A stretch of 64,000 nt of DNA from Rossellomorea orangium (GCF_019334305.1 NZ_JAHWGH010000014.1:248001-312000), one strand, 5' to 3'. Positions 9,008-17,227 are shown, numbered from the stretch's first letter. The notes: a model not told the origin generated them from the sequence alone. A program made the numbers and translations.

Positions 9008-9868
9008 TTACCCCATGACATCTTTCAATCTCTTATTATGCTTTTGTAGTATCCACCATAACATGAACAGAATAGCAAAGATGGTTAAAAATAGGATTGG
9101 CGGCCAGTATATGGTTAATAAGGTCGGCCCGTAATAGGTCAATTGATGGTATCTCTCAATCGTATCCTCATAGGATTCTTTATATTCATATTGAACCACC
9201 CAATCATCATCTGCCATGACGACATTCCCCAAATCATATTCGCTAGGAATGATCTCGGCTTTATTTGAAATGATCCCTTCACTGTCGATGACCACTTCTG
9301 CCTTTTGATATTCAATCGGGTAGATATTCGTTGGTTCCTTTTTCACCGCGGAGGATTCAGACAGCCACCCTCGCAAACTCTCTGCTTTAAATACCGCAAG
9401 ATACTGAAGGTGGTCACCATACTTTTTGAAGACTTTTTGGAGTGGATCCACTGCTTCATTAGTTGAATGAAGAACATGGAATACCTCATCCATAATCATA
9501 TCTTTCTCCATATCTACTTTCGAAAGATCGTTCAACACTTCATTGTTGTCGTTCATGACCATGATCGAGTTACCTAAAAGGAAAACGCCAATAATCAAGG
9601 ATATAATAGCGGAAAAGAAAACAGTACGGGTCAGTTTCACTTGTGCACGAAAAAATTGAGATATCTTTAGAAACGGCTTCTTGGCATCTATTCTCTCCAT
9701 GGCATCGTCTTCCTCTATGAACTCCCCACTTTTCATACTATTGTATACTCTCCTGCACCCGTCGCATGAAGTGAGATGTCCTTCAACGAATTCTCTGCTG
9801 TCTTCGCTGCATAAATCATCAATATATGAAGGTAATAAATCTTGTACGATATGGCAACGCTTATTCAT
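9008..9868 (-). CDS. Zinc anti-sigma factor, membrane bound
   Basis: 286 residues. The N-terminus has the ZAS signature with His31, Cys35 and Cys38 (HLTSCDGC), which in RsiW-type proteins holds zinc and clamps the sigma factor. A membrane span at about 84-105 leads to a ~145-residue extracellular domain, and a second span near 252-273 precedes a short basic tail. It overlaps the sigma gene by 8 bases, so the two are translationally coupled. It should hold the partner sigma factor until an envelope signal arrives. Confidence 0.85.
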   Translation of the reverse strand: MNKRCHIVQDLLPSYIDDLCSEDSREFVEGHLTSCDGCRRVYNSMKSGEFIEEDDAMERIDAKKPFLKISQFFRAQVKLTRTVFFSAIISLIIGVFLLGNSIMVMNDNNEVLNDLSKVDMEKDMIMDEVFHVLHSTNEAVDPLQKVFKKYGDHLQYLAVFKAESLRGWLSESSAVKKEPTNIYPIEYQKAEVVIDSEGIISNKAEIIPSEYDLGNVVMADDDWVVQYEYKESYEDTIERYHQLTYYGPTLLTIYWPPILFLTIFAILFMLWWILQKHNKRLKDVMG

Positions 9869-10346
9869 TTACGTCACTGCTCCTTTCCTTAAGTTTCAAC
9901 TTTGCACGGTAGAATGTCACCCGTGCCCAGTTCTCCGTTCTCCGTTGGATCTCACCTATTTCACGAAAACTCAGTCCAGCCAGCATCCTCAGCAATAGCA
10001 CCTCTTTATATGGTTCATCAAGGGCGTGGATGCATCTATAGAGAGCAACTTTTTCTTCAGACTGCAGGACTTCTGTTTCGGGAGAATGATGCATGGGATC
10101 GTCATGACTATAAGCCTCCTGTTGCTTCTTCTTTTTATCAACATACTTATAATAGGAATGCTTGGCGATCTGACATAGCCAAACAGACATCTTGCACTCT
10201 CCATTGAACCTATCAATGGACCTTACCGCCTGGTAGAAAGTCTCTTGCGTCAACTCTTCCGCCACATCCGGATCGCGGCAGAGAACCATTACATATCGAA
10301 ATATATCATCCGCGTACTTATAATAAATCTCTTCCAATTCCCCCAA
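9861..10346 (-). CDS. ECF sigma factor, first of four
   Basis: 161 residues with sigma region 2 (YYKYADDIFRYVMVLCRDPDVAEELTQETF) and region 4 (LDEPYKEVLLLRMLAGLSFREIGEIQRRTENWARVTFYRAK). It directs RNA polymerase to stress promoters once released from the zinc anti-sigma encoded next to it. A possible self-regulated promoter (TGTAAC, 17 bases, GATATA) lies about 24 bases upstream. Target genes are unknown. Confidence 0.9.
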   Translation of the reverse strand: MGELEEIYYKYADDIFRYVMVLCRDPDVAEELTQETFYQAVRSIDRFNGECKMSVWLCQIAKHSYYKYVDKKKKQQEAYSHDDPMHHSPETEVLQSEEKVALYRCIHALDEPYKEVLLLRMLAGLSFREIGEIQRRTENWARVTFYRAKLKLKERSSDVNE

Positions 10347-10369
10347 TGCTTTTCCCCCTTTCGCCTATA

Positions 10370-10396
10370 TATCTGAAATTGAGCGTATTCGTTACA
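10370..10396 (-). promoter_or_regulatory. Possible ECF-type autoregulatory promoter
   Basis: TGTAAC, 17 bases, GATATA on the minus strand ahead of the sigma gene. The AAC-N17 layout recurs before the other two anti-sigma-linked ECF genes of this window. Confidence 0.4.
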
Positions 10397-10445
10397 TATC
10401 AGTTGAAATTTTATGAAAAGGTGTAAACAGGGGCATCAGCCATAA

Positions 10446-10480
10446 GAAAGGAGCCTGGGTTATCAGGCTCCTTTTCTTAT
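10446..10480. terminator. Terminator after the DinB gene
   Basis: AAGGAGCCTG and CAGGCTCCTT form a 10-bp stem with a 6-base loop, with T-rich tails on both strands. Confidence 0.85.
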
Positions 10481-10512
10481 AAAATAATCTGCCTCTACCT
10501 AATGAGGAACAT

Positions 10513-10986
10513 TCAAGGCTCAATCAAATCCGTGTCCGGAGGGATGTACCCCAGCTTTCTGCCTATTTTTACAATTTGTCCTTTATGGTGAAATTCATGT
10601 GTGGCAGTATGTGTATATAGCCATAAGGCAGATATCTCGGCACTCTCTCCTTCCTCAAAGGATACGTGTATGGTATGATCCCATTTCCCTTTAAACGCCT
10701 GTAAAAATTCATGAACCAGGGAATCTGTCATCTTGAAAATTTCACGCATTTCTTGTACATTCCCAGCAGATTCTGAAGTGATTTTAGGAAGGGATTGACC
10801 AAGGCCCCGACTGCCCAGCCATACACGATAGCAATCAGCTACATGGGCATGCAGGCTGCGAATGGAATCCCCGCCAAACTCGTCTACTTTTTTCACATAA
10901 TCCGATGGAGATAAGGTCTCGCAATAAAGAAATAGCGTCTCTCTCGTGCGACGAATCCACTCATATTGATTTACGAAAACATCCAA
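10513..10986 (-). CDS. DinB/YfiT family metal-binding protein
   Basis: About 157 residues in the four-helix DinB fold. Three metal-ligand-type histidines appear in SLHAHVADCYRVWL and TATHEFHHKGQIVKIGRKLGY. The open frame reaches an ATG at 11001, but TGGAGG lies within it, so a TTG at 10986 (LDVFVNQYEWIRR) with 8-base spacing is the likelier start. Family members include thiol-dependent transferases, but the role here is unknown. Confidence 0.75.
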   Translation of the reverse strand: MDVFVNQYEWIRRTRETLFLYCETLSPSDYVKKVDEFGGDSIRSLHAHVADCYRVWLGSRGLGQSLPKITSESAGNVQEMREIFKMTDSLVHEFLQAFKGKWDHTIHVSFEEGESAEISALWLYTHTATHEFHHKGQIVKIGRKLGYIPPDTDLIEP

Positions 10987-11107
10987 TTTCTTAACCTCCA
11001 TTTCGTCTTAATGAGTATTTACCTATGAAATTTTACGGATTTAACTTTGATTCCACTTTTTCTCAGCGATTTCATATGGAAAAGTTATCCGATATGGGAG
11101 ATAATTA

Positions 11108-11162
11108 AGCCGCTTTCCATATTATCGTGCGGGAATAAGACTAATCGTGCCCCATTTGTCAT
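11108..11162 (+). repeat. Degenerate ~21-bp array, copy 1 (short)
   Basis: Two units like ATCGTGCGGGAAT and AATCGTGCCCC, ending in TTTGTCAT. It overlaps the 3' end of the Nudix gene by a few bases. Weakest of the six arrays. Confidence 0.45.
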
Positions 11163-11623
11163 CCCCCCACTATTAAATACCCGGGAGCTTCCTTCTTTAC
11201 AAAATGCTTCTCAATTAACGATAATACCTCATCATTGCCTGGCAATGACACAGTATCAATGGCTTCTTGAAAAGACAACCATCGATAGTCACTGTGTTCC
11301 TCGTTTAAGTTCACTTCCTGATCAGATTCCACGAACCCCACAAAGACGGGTGCTATGTATATGTAATTTTCTTCGATGGAATAGATGCGATCAAACGTGT
11401 TGGCAGAGTATAAAGAAAGGTTTGTAATACCTGTCTCTTCTTCCACCTCTCTGTATGCTGCTTCCCAGGCTTTCTCTCCTTCATCGATGCCGCCACCGAT
11501 ATAGCACCAAACATCTTTCAACACAGACTCCGCCCTTTTCAGCAATAATACACTGTATTGATTTTCAACTTTTTTTAAAAGGACGACGGCTATTCCAGTG
11601 CATCGAATAGGAATTTCGCTCAT
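11159..11623 (-). CDS. Nudix hydrolase
   Basis: 154 residues with a complete Nudix box: GGIDEGEKAWEAAYREVEEE continuing TGI (GX5EX7REUXEEXGU). Nudix enzymes hydrolyse nucleoside diphosphate derivatives; the substrate is not predictable. Its ATG overlaps the stop of the phosphatase gene as ATGA, so the two are coupled, with AAGGGG 8 bases before the start. Last gene of a four-gene unit. Confidence 0.85.
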   Translation of the reverse strand: MSEIPIRCTGIAVVLLKKVENQYSVLLLKRAESVLKDVWCYIGGGIDEGEKAWEAAYREVEEETGITNLSLYSANTFDRIYSIEENYIYIAPVFVGFVESDQEVNLNEEHSDYRWLSFQEAIDTVSLPGNDEVLSLIEKHFVKKEAPGYLIVGG

Positions 11624-12207
11624 GTCATCAGCCCCTTCCTTTCAGACCACAACCGCTGAACACCGACCAATTTCAAACCATTGAAATCCATCCTGTAAAT
11701 ATCCGGCTTGGAAGTACTATGTAAGAAATCCAAATCATATCGGCTGTCGTAAAAGCCCATCATTAATGTCATGATGGCTCCGTGCGTCCCAATCACGATT
11801 TTCTTTCCTTTGTATGTATTCAATAATGTGTTCAAGACGTTGATCCCTCTTTTTTGGCATTCGGCATTGGATTCTGCGCCTTTTAGTGCGTAATCCGGAT
11901 CCTGGAATGATTTCTCAAGGAGCGGGCGAAGTTCCTGATCGGATATCCTGTTGTTCCCTGCTGAAAAAATCCGTTCCTTCAAGGTTTCCTCGATGACCAC
12001 CGGCTTCCCGATATGCCGGCTTATCCCTTCAACCGTTTGAACGGAACGCAGGTAGGGACTTGACACTACCACGTCGATCTCTTCTGTTTTCAATAAGTCG
12101 ATTATTCTCCGGGCAGCCCTCATTCCTTTTTCCGTTAGAGGACGCGTTCGTTCATCGCCTGTTTTCGGTGAATCACCGTGTCTTACCATGTAGATGTATG
12201 TATTCAT
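11620..12207 (-). CDS. Histidine phosphatase family protein
   Basis: About 195 residues of the phosphoglycerate-mutase-like superfamily. MVRHGDSP carries the catalytic RHG near the N-terminus; SSPYLRSVQTVEG, and GTHGAIMTLMMG for the second catalytic His, complete the set. The start at 12207 (MNTYIYMVRHG) has TTTGGAGG at 10 bases and overlaps the upstream stop as ATGA. Probably hydrolyses a phosphate monoester. Coupled to a Nudix enzyme downstream, so both may act on a small phosphorylated metabolite. Confidence 0.83.
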   Translation of the reverse strand: MNTYIYMVRHGDSPKTGDERTRPLTEKGMRAARRIIDLLKTEEIDVVVSSPYLRSVQTVEGISRHIGKPVVIEETLKERIFSAGNNRISDQELRPLLEKSFQDPDYALKGAESNAECQKRGINVLNTLLNTYKGKKIVIGTHGAIMTLMMGFYDSRYDLDFLHSTSKPDIYRMDFNGLKLVGVQRLWSERKGLMT

Positions 12208-12551
12208 GATGTTGTTTCCTCCAAATTCCAAAGCACCTTTCTTTTCAGTTCATCGTATTGATTGTAGTTGGTATCCTGAAAGGCCTCACTCCGATTGGAG
12301 GCGACGTCTTGATATTGAATGCTTTCTTTGAATTGGGATGAGGTAAAATCATATCGTTCACGATCAATCATATTGTAGAAATGCCAGCCTGCAGGTAATC
12401 GGGTTTTATAGATTTCCCCACCCAGGAGATCGTTAACGACAAGGGAAGTTACTCCGCACTGACCCTCCGCAGGATTATCACTGGTCCATTTAGAACTCGT
12501 TTTTAACGACCAGGATTTTTTCAACACTCTTGCTAATTGAGCACTTTCCAT
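12204..12551 (-). CDS. YunG-like protein
   Basis: About 115 residues. It resembles Bacillus YunG proteins: LKKSWSLKTSSKWTSDNPAE, GQCGVTSLVVNDLLGGEIYK and HFYNMIDRERYDFTSSQF. The Cys in GQCGVTS and the following His hint at a cysteine-protease-like fold, which is inference. The start at 12551 (MESAQLARV) has GGGAGGG; the longer frame does not. Coupled to the phosphatase by ATGA. Confidence 0.7.
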   Translation of the reverse strand: MESAQLARVLKKSWSLKTSSKWTSDNPAEGQCGVTSLVVNDLLGGEIYKTRLPAGWHFYNMIDRERYDFTSSQFKESIQYQDVASNRSEAFQDTNYNQYDELKRKVLWNLEETTS

Positions 12552-12561
12552 ATTTCCCTCC

Positions 12562-13112
12562 CTATAAATCGACGGTCTGAACGACTTCATCCGTACTTTC
12601 ATCAACCAGTAGGATCTGGTTATATGTGCTCTTCGGATCCTTCTCGAAATACCAAAGAGACACGTCTTCTAACTGATATTCATTTACCACTTTCGGGGAT
12701 AATGCTTCAAGGTTCAAAATGGTTGCTTTATGATCATCCACTTTGACCTCCAGCTCTTCGGCATTGTTGATTAGGCCATAAATCAGGGTATCCCCATGGC
12801 CCTGATACCCTTCCAAACGATCAAAATCTCTATCAGGATCGATCGGTCCCCAGGTAAGCATTCCGCTCTTCCATCCGAAGAGTCCCTTGTGAGCATAAAC
12901 CGTTCCTAGATTACTATTATTTTTGATAAAAAAGATAATGACTCGTCCCCGAGTTTATAGGCAGGGATCAGTAAAAGTTCGCTGTCCTCTGCAAGAACGG
13001 CTTCATGGGGCTCCGCATAAGAGTCCTGATATTCTGCATATGCCCAAAGGCTTGTGATTGCGATCACCACCATCAACCAAGAGACCGTGGCAATAATGAT
13101 TTTATTTTTCAT
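12562..13112 (-). pseudogene. Secreted hypothetical protein gene split by a frameshift
   Basis: Two adjoining open frames make one sensible protein. The first (start 13112, AAAGGA site) has a signal-anchor segment KIIIATVSWLMVVIAITSLW and runs to DESLSF. At a run of six T on the minus strand (plus 12930-12936 region) the frame breaks and soon stops. With one more T it continues as FIKNNSNLGTVYAHKGLFGW into MLTWGPIDPDRD and on to the end at 12562. So this is a one-base deletion, a sequencing error or, less likely, programmed slippage. Function unknown; about 183 codons if repaired. First gene of the YunG/phosphatase/Nudix unit. Confidence 0.75.
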
Positions 13113-13136
13113 GTTCAATCCTTTCAAGAGAATCTA

Positions 13137-13242
13137 TTAATCGTGCCTGATTTGAAGAATTCATGCGAGTTTCAAGTTTATCGTGCGGGAATAGAAATAA
13201 TCATGCGGCTTTTCACATAATCATGCCGGATTGTCGAATTTT
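13137..13242 (+). repeat. Degenerate ~21-bp array, copy 2
   Basis: About five units of the type AATCATGCGGNTTT, with variable letters between, ending with CATGCCGGATTGTCGAATTT. The end holds a TGTCGAA. Same orientation as the other arrays. Confidence 0.75.
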
Positions 13243-13251
13243 CTTTATTTC

Positions 13252-13665
13252 TTACTCTCCTAAACTCTCACCTGTCAAAATCTCAAACAAACGGGCAGAC
13301 TCTTTCGTTGGAAGCTGTGCATAATCAAATTCTCCTTGAATGACTTCAAGACTATCCTTTTTCGGACTGATCCACATTTTATAAAGCTCTGGTTTTGCCT
13401 CTATATCAGGTTTTTTAAATTCGTAGATGAACTGATAATCCGGAGGCCGAATAAAGTCGACCTGTGCCTCAGTCCAATGAGTGTCAGCAAGAATGGCTCT
13501 TACCTCTTCCACCTGTTTCGTGTCTGTGACTTTGGTAAAGTCCTCATACTTATTTTCGTCGCCGATCCTCTTTTCCACTGCGATGTTTTGTTTATCACCT
13601 GAGCAGGCTGATAGTAAGAGAATGACTACAATAGTAAGAATAGCCTTGAATCCCCGCTTCAGCAT
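13252..13665 (-). CDS. Lipoprotein, YhfM-like
   Basis: 137 residues. A lipoprotein signal peptide ends in the lipobox LLSAC, so Cys21 is probably lipidated. The mature part has VRAILADTHWTEAQVDFIRP and KMWISPKKDSLEVIQGEFDY, like the small YhfM group of Bacillus lipoproteins. Overlaps the upstream lipoprotein gene by 7 bases. Role unknown. Confidence 0.7.
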   Translation of the reverse strand: MLKRGFKAILTIVVILLLSACSGDKQNIAVEKRIGDENKYEDFTKVTDTKQVEEVRAILADTHWTEAQVDFIRPPDYQFIYEFKKPDIEAKPELYKMWISPKKDSLEVIQGEFDYAQLPTKESARLFEILTGESLGE

Positions 13666-13910
13666 ATGGCAGTCTCCCTTCGTTCGACTTCACCTTTTTT
13701 ATTCACCGTGTCCGTCCCCCATTCACAATTACTTTCGTTCTCCCATGCCACAATGTACTTATTCCATTCCTTCGTTACGGAAACAATCTCAACGGTGCCG
13801 CCATGGTGATCCATCACGATGGCTTTCGCCTGTTCTTCCGTCACCTGGGATTCGATATCATTGCAGCCGACCAATAACAGACCTCCAAACAGGATGGCGG
13901 CTCGTTTCAT
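13659..13910 (-). CDS. Small lipoprotein
   Basis: 83 residues. Signal peptide MKRAAILFGGLLLVGC with a clear lipobox. The mature domain (TEEQAKAIVMDHHGGTVEIV, then KYIVAWENE) has a PepSY-like strand pattern and two later cysteines. Overlaps both neighbours (7 bases with the next lipoprotein, ATGA with the GyrI-like gene). Confidence 0.7.
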   Translation of the reverse strand: MKRAAILFGGLLLVGCNDIESQVTEEQAKAIVMDHHGGTVEIVSVTKEWNKYIVAWENESNCEWGTDTVNKKGEVERRETAIC

Positions 13911-14380
13911 CCTTTTTCCTCCCGAGACAATATGGCATCGTATAATTCCACCCTGACATCGGACGGATTTTGATTTTGGTAGACTTCAAGATTCCAGCTG
14001 TGAGTGGAACGGGTAAAACCATGATCCCTGATCCATTGGTGCAGTTCTTCATAGCTACTTCTGATCTGGTCATTCGGACCTTGATGGAGGATGGTGGCAT
14101 ATCGGTGTGGGGGGATGGTCAAGGTCTGCATGTCAGCCGGAATATCGCTAAATTCGCTGACCTGCAGTCCGATCCAGTACCCGTCTTCTTCTGGTATTGA
14201 CTCTTCGACGATAAATGCGCCAATCTGTTGACTGGGTTCCAGTGCGTTCCGGATTTCTCCTGCTCTCTCTTTTAAACGCTGTGCTGCTTTCGGAATTTCT
14301 TCCACATACTTTTCTCCTGGACAAAGAACCCTGAAACCAACCAGCTTCACTTCTCCTACCTCTTTCACGATACTGACCAT
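13907..14380 (-). CDS. GyrI-like / AraC effector-binding domain protein
   Basis: About 157 residues. The start at 14380 (MVSIVKEVGEVKLVGFRV) has TAGGAGGGG; the 47 extra codons upstream lack a site and overlap the phosphotransferase. Stand-alone effector-binding fold: VGFRVLCP, then YWIGLQVSEFSDIPADMQTL, PPHRYATILHQGP and VELYDAIL. Members bind small cationic or aromatic compounds. Lies between a phosphotransferase and two lipoproteins. Confidence 0.78.
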   Translation of the reverse strand: MVSIVKEVGEVKLVGFRVLCPGEKYVEEIPKAAQRLKERAGEIRNALEPSQQIGAFIVEESIPEEDGYWIGLQVSEFSDIPADMQTLTIPPHRYATILHQGPNDQIRSSYEELHQWIRDHGFTRSTHSWNLEVYQNQNPSDVRVELYDAILSREEKG

Positions 14381-14391
14381 TATTTCCCCTC

Positions 14392-15174
14392 CTATATCCA
14401 CTCTTTCAGGTGATCCTGAATGAATGCGATATCCTTCTGATAATGTTTCACATGACCTTCTTCCACCATCTTCTGAAAAGCGTGGTCGCCTTCCTCGGCT
14501 TTTCGATGGATGGTCTTGCATATGGCTTCCAATCGAAGCAAGACCATCTGAAGATCGTCCATTCCAAAATCAAAACCGTATGCTGTAAAGAACCGGTTCA
14601 CCCTCTGTTTGATTCGCCCGGCATCCCGTGAATAATCGTAGTGAATGGCCTCTCCCGCTTCGGAATATCGTACGCGACTCAAAGGAACACAGGTGTAAAG
14701 GGTATACGCAATGTCCCATCTTCTCGGACCGGGACCCGATACATCGAAGTCGATGATCCCGACCGGCTTATTCTTGTTAAAGATAATGTTATACACAGCA
14801 AAGTCATTATGGCATAAAACCTCGAAAGGCTGTGGTGTTAGATCGATCGGCTCCCAGTCTTCACTTATCGGAAAGTCACTTACCGCATCATGATACTTGA
14901 GGAGCATACCCGCTATTTCTTCAAGGGCAACATCTGACCACATGTATTCTTTTAACGGATAATTTCCCGCTTCTCCTTCTATGAACGATAAGATTTCCCT
15001 TCCTTTCTCATCAATACCGCGAAAAGTCGGAGCATGAGGGTATCCTTTCGCTTCTAAATGGTTCAGGAGCTTATGGATTTTCGGGCTCTCTGGCTTAAGC
15101 TCCCGACGGACGGTGTCTCCGGAACGGTATACGGTCGAGACGTTACCACCGGCTAATTTTTCTTCGTGTGTCAT
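14392..15174 (-). CDS. Aminoglycoside phosphotransferase-like kinase
   Basis: About 260 residues in the APH/choline kinase fold. Catalytic loop VLCHNDFAVYNIIF and metal motif VGIIDFDVSGPG are intact. The start at 15174 (MTHEEKLAGGN) has AAAGGTGG; the GTG at 15186 lies inside that site. It may phosphorylate a small alcohol or antibiotic, but resistance is not implied. First gene of a four-gene overlapping operon with a shared-class promoter about 97 bases upstream. Confidence 0.8.
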   Translation of the reverse strand: MTHEEKLAGGNVSTVYRSGDTVRRELKPESPKIHKLLNHLEAKGYPHAPTFRGIDEKGREILSFIEGEAGNYPLKEYMWSDVALEEIAGMLLKYHDAVSDFPISEDWEPIDLTPQPFEVLCHNDFAVYNIIFNKNKPVGIIDFDVSGPGPRRWDIAYTLYTCVPLSRVRYSEAGEAIHYDYSRDAGRIKQRVNRFFTAYGFDFGMDDLQMVLLRLEAICKTIHRKAEEGDHAFQKMVEEGHVKHYQKDIAFIQDHLKEWI

Positions 15175-15270
15175 GTGGACTTCCACCTTTCATCTACCTC
15201 ATTACTCTCTGTCCCTCTTCTACAGAAGAATATAATGATGATTAATAAGACGTTACGTTTGATAATTCCA

Positions 15271-15299
15271 ATTATTTCAAAATACCAGTCAATTAACAA
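15271..15299 (-). promoter_or_regulatory. Promoter of the shared TTTGA-AATAAT class
   Basis: TTGTTA, 17 bases, AATAAT on the minus strand, preceded by TTTTGA and followed by TGGAATTATCAAACG. Serves the phosphotransferase operon. Confidence 0.6.
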
Positions 15300-15310
15300 T
15301 CCCCATCTAA

Positions 15311-15341
15311 CAAAAAAACCCCCTAATCTAACCAGAGGGCC
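15311..15341 (-). terminator. Weak hairpin with T-run after the YesK-like gene
   Basis: On the minus strand CCCT-CTGGTTAGATT-AGGG then GGTTTTTTTG. The short stem makes this only a likely terminator. Confidence 0.45.
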
Positions 15342-15375
15342 ATTCTCATATTTAAGTGCAGCATTAGTATGATGA

Positions 15376-15651
15376 TTACCTTTCCACGCTTTTCTTCTTA
15401 ATAAACGGGCTTATAGCCGTTCCGATTGATATGCCAAGAAACGCAGCGATGGCATAAAATCCAATGGCCATACCATCCCAGCCACCGACCCTGAATATAC
15501 TGAAGAGTATGGTTCCTAGACAAATCACACCCAATACGGCAGACAAACTGAATACGATGAGATTACGGGTATACCTGGCCAACAACACCATCAAGCAGGC
15601 TGCAAGAATGAAAAGCACGATAATCGGCAGCCACCCTTCTAACATGAGCAT
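15376..15651 (-). CDS. YesK-like small membrane protein
   Basis: 91 residues, three hydrophobic segments (about 5-23, 29-52 and 58-80) with a basic end KKKSVER, in the style of the Bacillus YesK group. The ATG follows CAGGAGGTG. Last of a three-gene unit with the 52-residue protein and the SunI-like protein. Function unknown. Confidence 0.65.
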   Translation of the reverse strand: MLMLEGWLPIIVLFILAACLMVLLARYTRNLIVFSLSAVLGVICLGTILFSIFRVGGWDGMAIGFYAIAAFLGISIGTAISPFIKKKSVER

Positions 15652-15678
15652 GTCTTCACCTCCTGTATGGAATGCTGA

Positions 15679-15837
15679 TCATCTGGTAAACCACCACAAG
15701 AAAAATAGAATGACGGCGATTAAAAAACATAGTAGCGCAAACACATATTTTCTGTCCGTTTTTTTCTTTTCCGAATTTGCAGCGACGATCCCTCCGACCA
15801 ATGGAATAGAAATGGCCATCCACATCCAGAAACTCAT
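15679..15837 (-). CDS. 52-residue two-span membrane protein
   Basis: Its ATG directly follows the stop of the SunI-like gene (TAGATG), so translation is probably coupled. It reads MSFWMWMAISIPLVGGIVAA, then a basic loop NSEKKKTDRK and a second span VFALLCFLIAVILFFLWW. Not called by usual length limits. Role unknown. Confidence 0.65.
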   Translation of the reverse strand: MSFWMWMAISIPLVGGIVAANSEKKKTDRKYVFALLCFLIAVILFFLWWFTR

Positions 15838-16098
15838 CTAACTCGCTTCCATGTATGAAAGAATCTTTTCTTTTAATCCACCATTACTTGTATAAAGAAT
15901 ATACGTTTTGGAACGGGTCTTGATCACGACTCTGTCAGTGTGCCCGTAAGGTAAACCAATTCTTACGGCCATTTTTTCCTCACCGCTGTATGTATCGTCC
16001 ATTGAAACCTCTTTTATATTTGAGATAGGAATGTCAATCTGACTTAACTGCCACTTAATATGTAAGTTCCCGTCCTTCCTCGATACCTTCACTTCCAT
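15838..16098 (-). CDS. SunI/YnzG-like PH-fold protein
   Basis: About 86 residues. DLKWQLSQ-like start, IPISNIKEVSMDDTY, RIGLPYGHTDRVVIKTR and TYILYTSN match the pattern of SunI (sublancin immunity) and relatives, which use a PH-type fold. Unlike SunI it shows no N-terminal membrane span. Start at 16098 (MEVKVSRKDG) behind AAAGGAG. No bacteriocin precursor or transporter is nearby, so immunity is only one possibility. Confidence 0.65.
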   Translation of the reverse strand: MEVKVSRKDGNLHIKWQLSQIDIPISNIKEVSMDDTYSGEEKMAVRIGLPYGHTDRVVIKTRSKTYILYTSNGGLKEKILSYMEAS

Positions 16099-16167
16099 GG
16101 TGATCACTCCTTTCTTGATAGTAATAGATACGTTCGATGTCGCAATCGGTTTCAGTTTTTTCCATTT

Positions 16168-16323
16168 TCATTCTTTCTCTTTCAACCCAAACCTCGGTTT
16201 ACTGAAATAAGCACCGATCAACAGAAACATCATCGCTATCAGGAATCCAACCGCTTCTTGATGGATTAAAATGGCTACGGGTAAGGATAAGGCTGACAGT
16301 ATAAAAAAGAATTTCATCAACAT
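16168..16323 (-). CDS. 51-residue two-span membrane protein
   Basis: The start at 16323 (MLMKFFFILSALSLPVAIL) has CAGGAGGG at 6 bases; the extra 35 codons upstream cross a promoter-like TATAATTGGAATTATC. Two spans and a basic/acidic tail (KPRFGLKEKE). Function unknown. Confidence 0.6.
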   Translation of the reverse strand: MLMKFFFILSALSLPVAILIHQEAVGFLIAMMFLLIGAYFSKPRFGLKEKE

Positions 16324-16414
16324 CGAATCCCTCCTGGGTAGATAATTCCAATTATATTTGGCGAAATGGTAAATATATGTTATGATGAAGGTCATCTTGA
16401 GATTGACTACAATC

Positions 16415-16442
16415 AAAACCCACTTCATTCGAGGTGGGTTTT
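16415..16442. terminator. Terminator inside the 3' end of the HIT gene
   Basis: AAAACCCACTTC pairs with GAGGTGGGTTTT (one G-T type mismatch). The stem begins within the last codons (KTHLE and stop) of the HIT gene, so coding and termination overlap. Confidence 0.75.
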
Positions 16443-16844
16443 CTGTTTATTCCTTTTATTCTCCGGCTGCTTCAACCAGTAACGCACCCCTTTTCCAGCG
16501 AGAGGTTCATCCTTGTACCTTGGAATCACATGGAGATGGCAGTGAAAGATAAACTGATTGGACACCTCACCGACATTCCATCCAAGGGTATAGCCATCTG
16601 GGGAATATTCCTGATCCAGAAAGTCTTTCGCCTTCTGCAACAACTCATATATATCGTTCCACTCTTTTTCCGTTAACTCGAAAGCGTTTCTATGATGATT
16701 CTTCGGGACGATTACGCCGGATCCTTCCAGTACCTCCTGATGCTTGTTATGCTGCAGGAAATAGCAGGATTCGTTCTCAAATACGATGTTTTGATCTTTG
16801 TCCTTTTCTGGATGGCAGAATGGACAGCTTTCTTCATAGGTCAT
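16425..16844 (-). CDS. HIT family hydrolase
   Basis: 139 residues. Histidine-triad motif HCHLHVIPR in the C-terminal third, with CPFCHPEKD near the start (a CxxC-type zinc pair) and GSGVIVPKNHHRN. HIT enzymes cleave nucleotide phosphoramidates or dinucleoside polyphosphates. The 3' end doubles as a terminator. A second HIT gene lies directly upstream. Confidence 0.85.
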   Translation of the reverse strand: MTYEESCPFCHPEKDKDQNIVFENESCYFLQHNKHQEVLEGSGVIVPKNHHRNAFELTEKEWNDIYELLQKAKDFLDQEYSPDGYTLGWNVGEVSNQFIFHCHLHVIPRYKDEPLAGKGVRYWLKQPENKRNKQKTHLE

Positions 16845-16863
16845 GTGTTTTCCCTTTCTTCTT

Positions 16864-17193
16864 TTACCGAAGTGCCTTGCCAGAGAGGATATGCCAGTGC
16901 AGATGCTTGGAGTCCTGATAGTCCCCCATATTCGTGATCACCTTACACGCCCCATGCTCATCTGTAACCATGCGCGCCACTTTTTTGATGACACCCATTA
17001 GCTCAACCAATAATTCATTATCCCCTTCTTCCAGTGTAAGCAGCGAGGGAATATGCCTCTTCGGGATTGCCACAATATGGACGGGATAAAACGGCCTCGT
17101 ATGATGGTAGGCAAGGACATTGTCTGTTTCCATCACCTTTTTCACTTCTGTTTTTCCGCTTAATACCTCATCACAATAGAAATCATTCGTCAT
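16864..17193 (-). CDS. HIT-like protein, short form
   Basis: 109 residues. HLHWHILSG is the HxHxHxx triad, near the C-terminus as in HINT proteins; FYPVHIVAIPKRHIPSLL is typical of the fold. AAAGGTGG precedes the ATG. Probably cotranscribed with the longer HIT gene. Promoter of the shared class 35 bases upstream. Confidence 0.82.
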   Translation of the reverse strand: MTNDFYCDEVLSGKTEVKKVMETDNVLAYHHTRPFYPVHIVAIPKRHIPSLLTLEEGDNELLVELMGVIKKVARMVTDEHGACKVITNMGDYQDSKHLHWHILSGKALR

Positions 17194-17227
17194 ATAGCCA
17201 CTTCCACCTTTCTCGTTTCTCTTTCCA

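Noticed and set aside
12562-12861. 99-residue frame as an independent gene
   Set aside because: It has no ribosome site of its own and continues a frame broken just upstream by one base.
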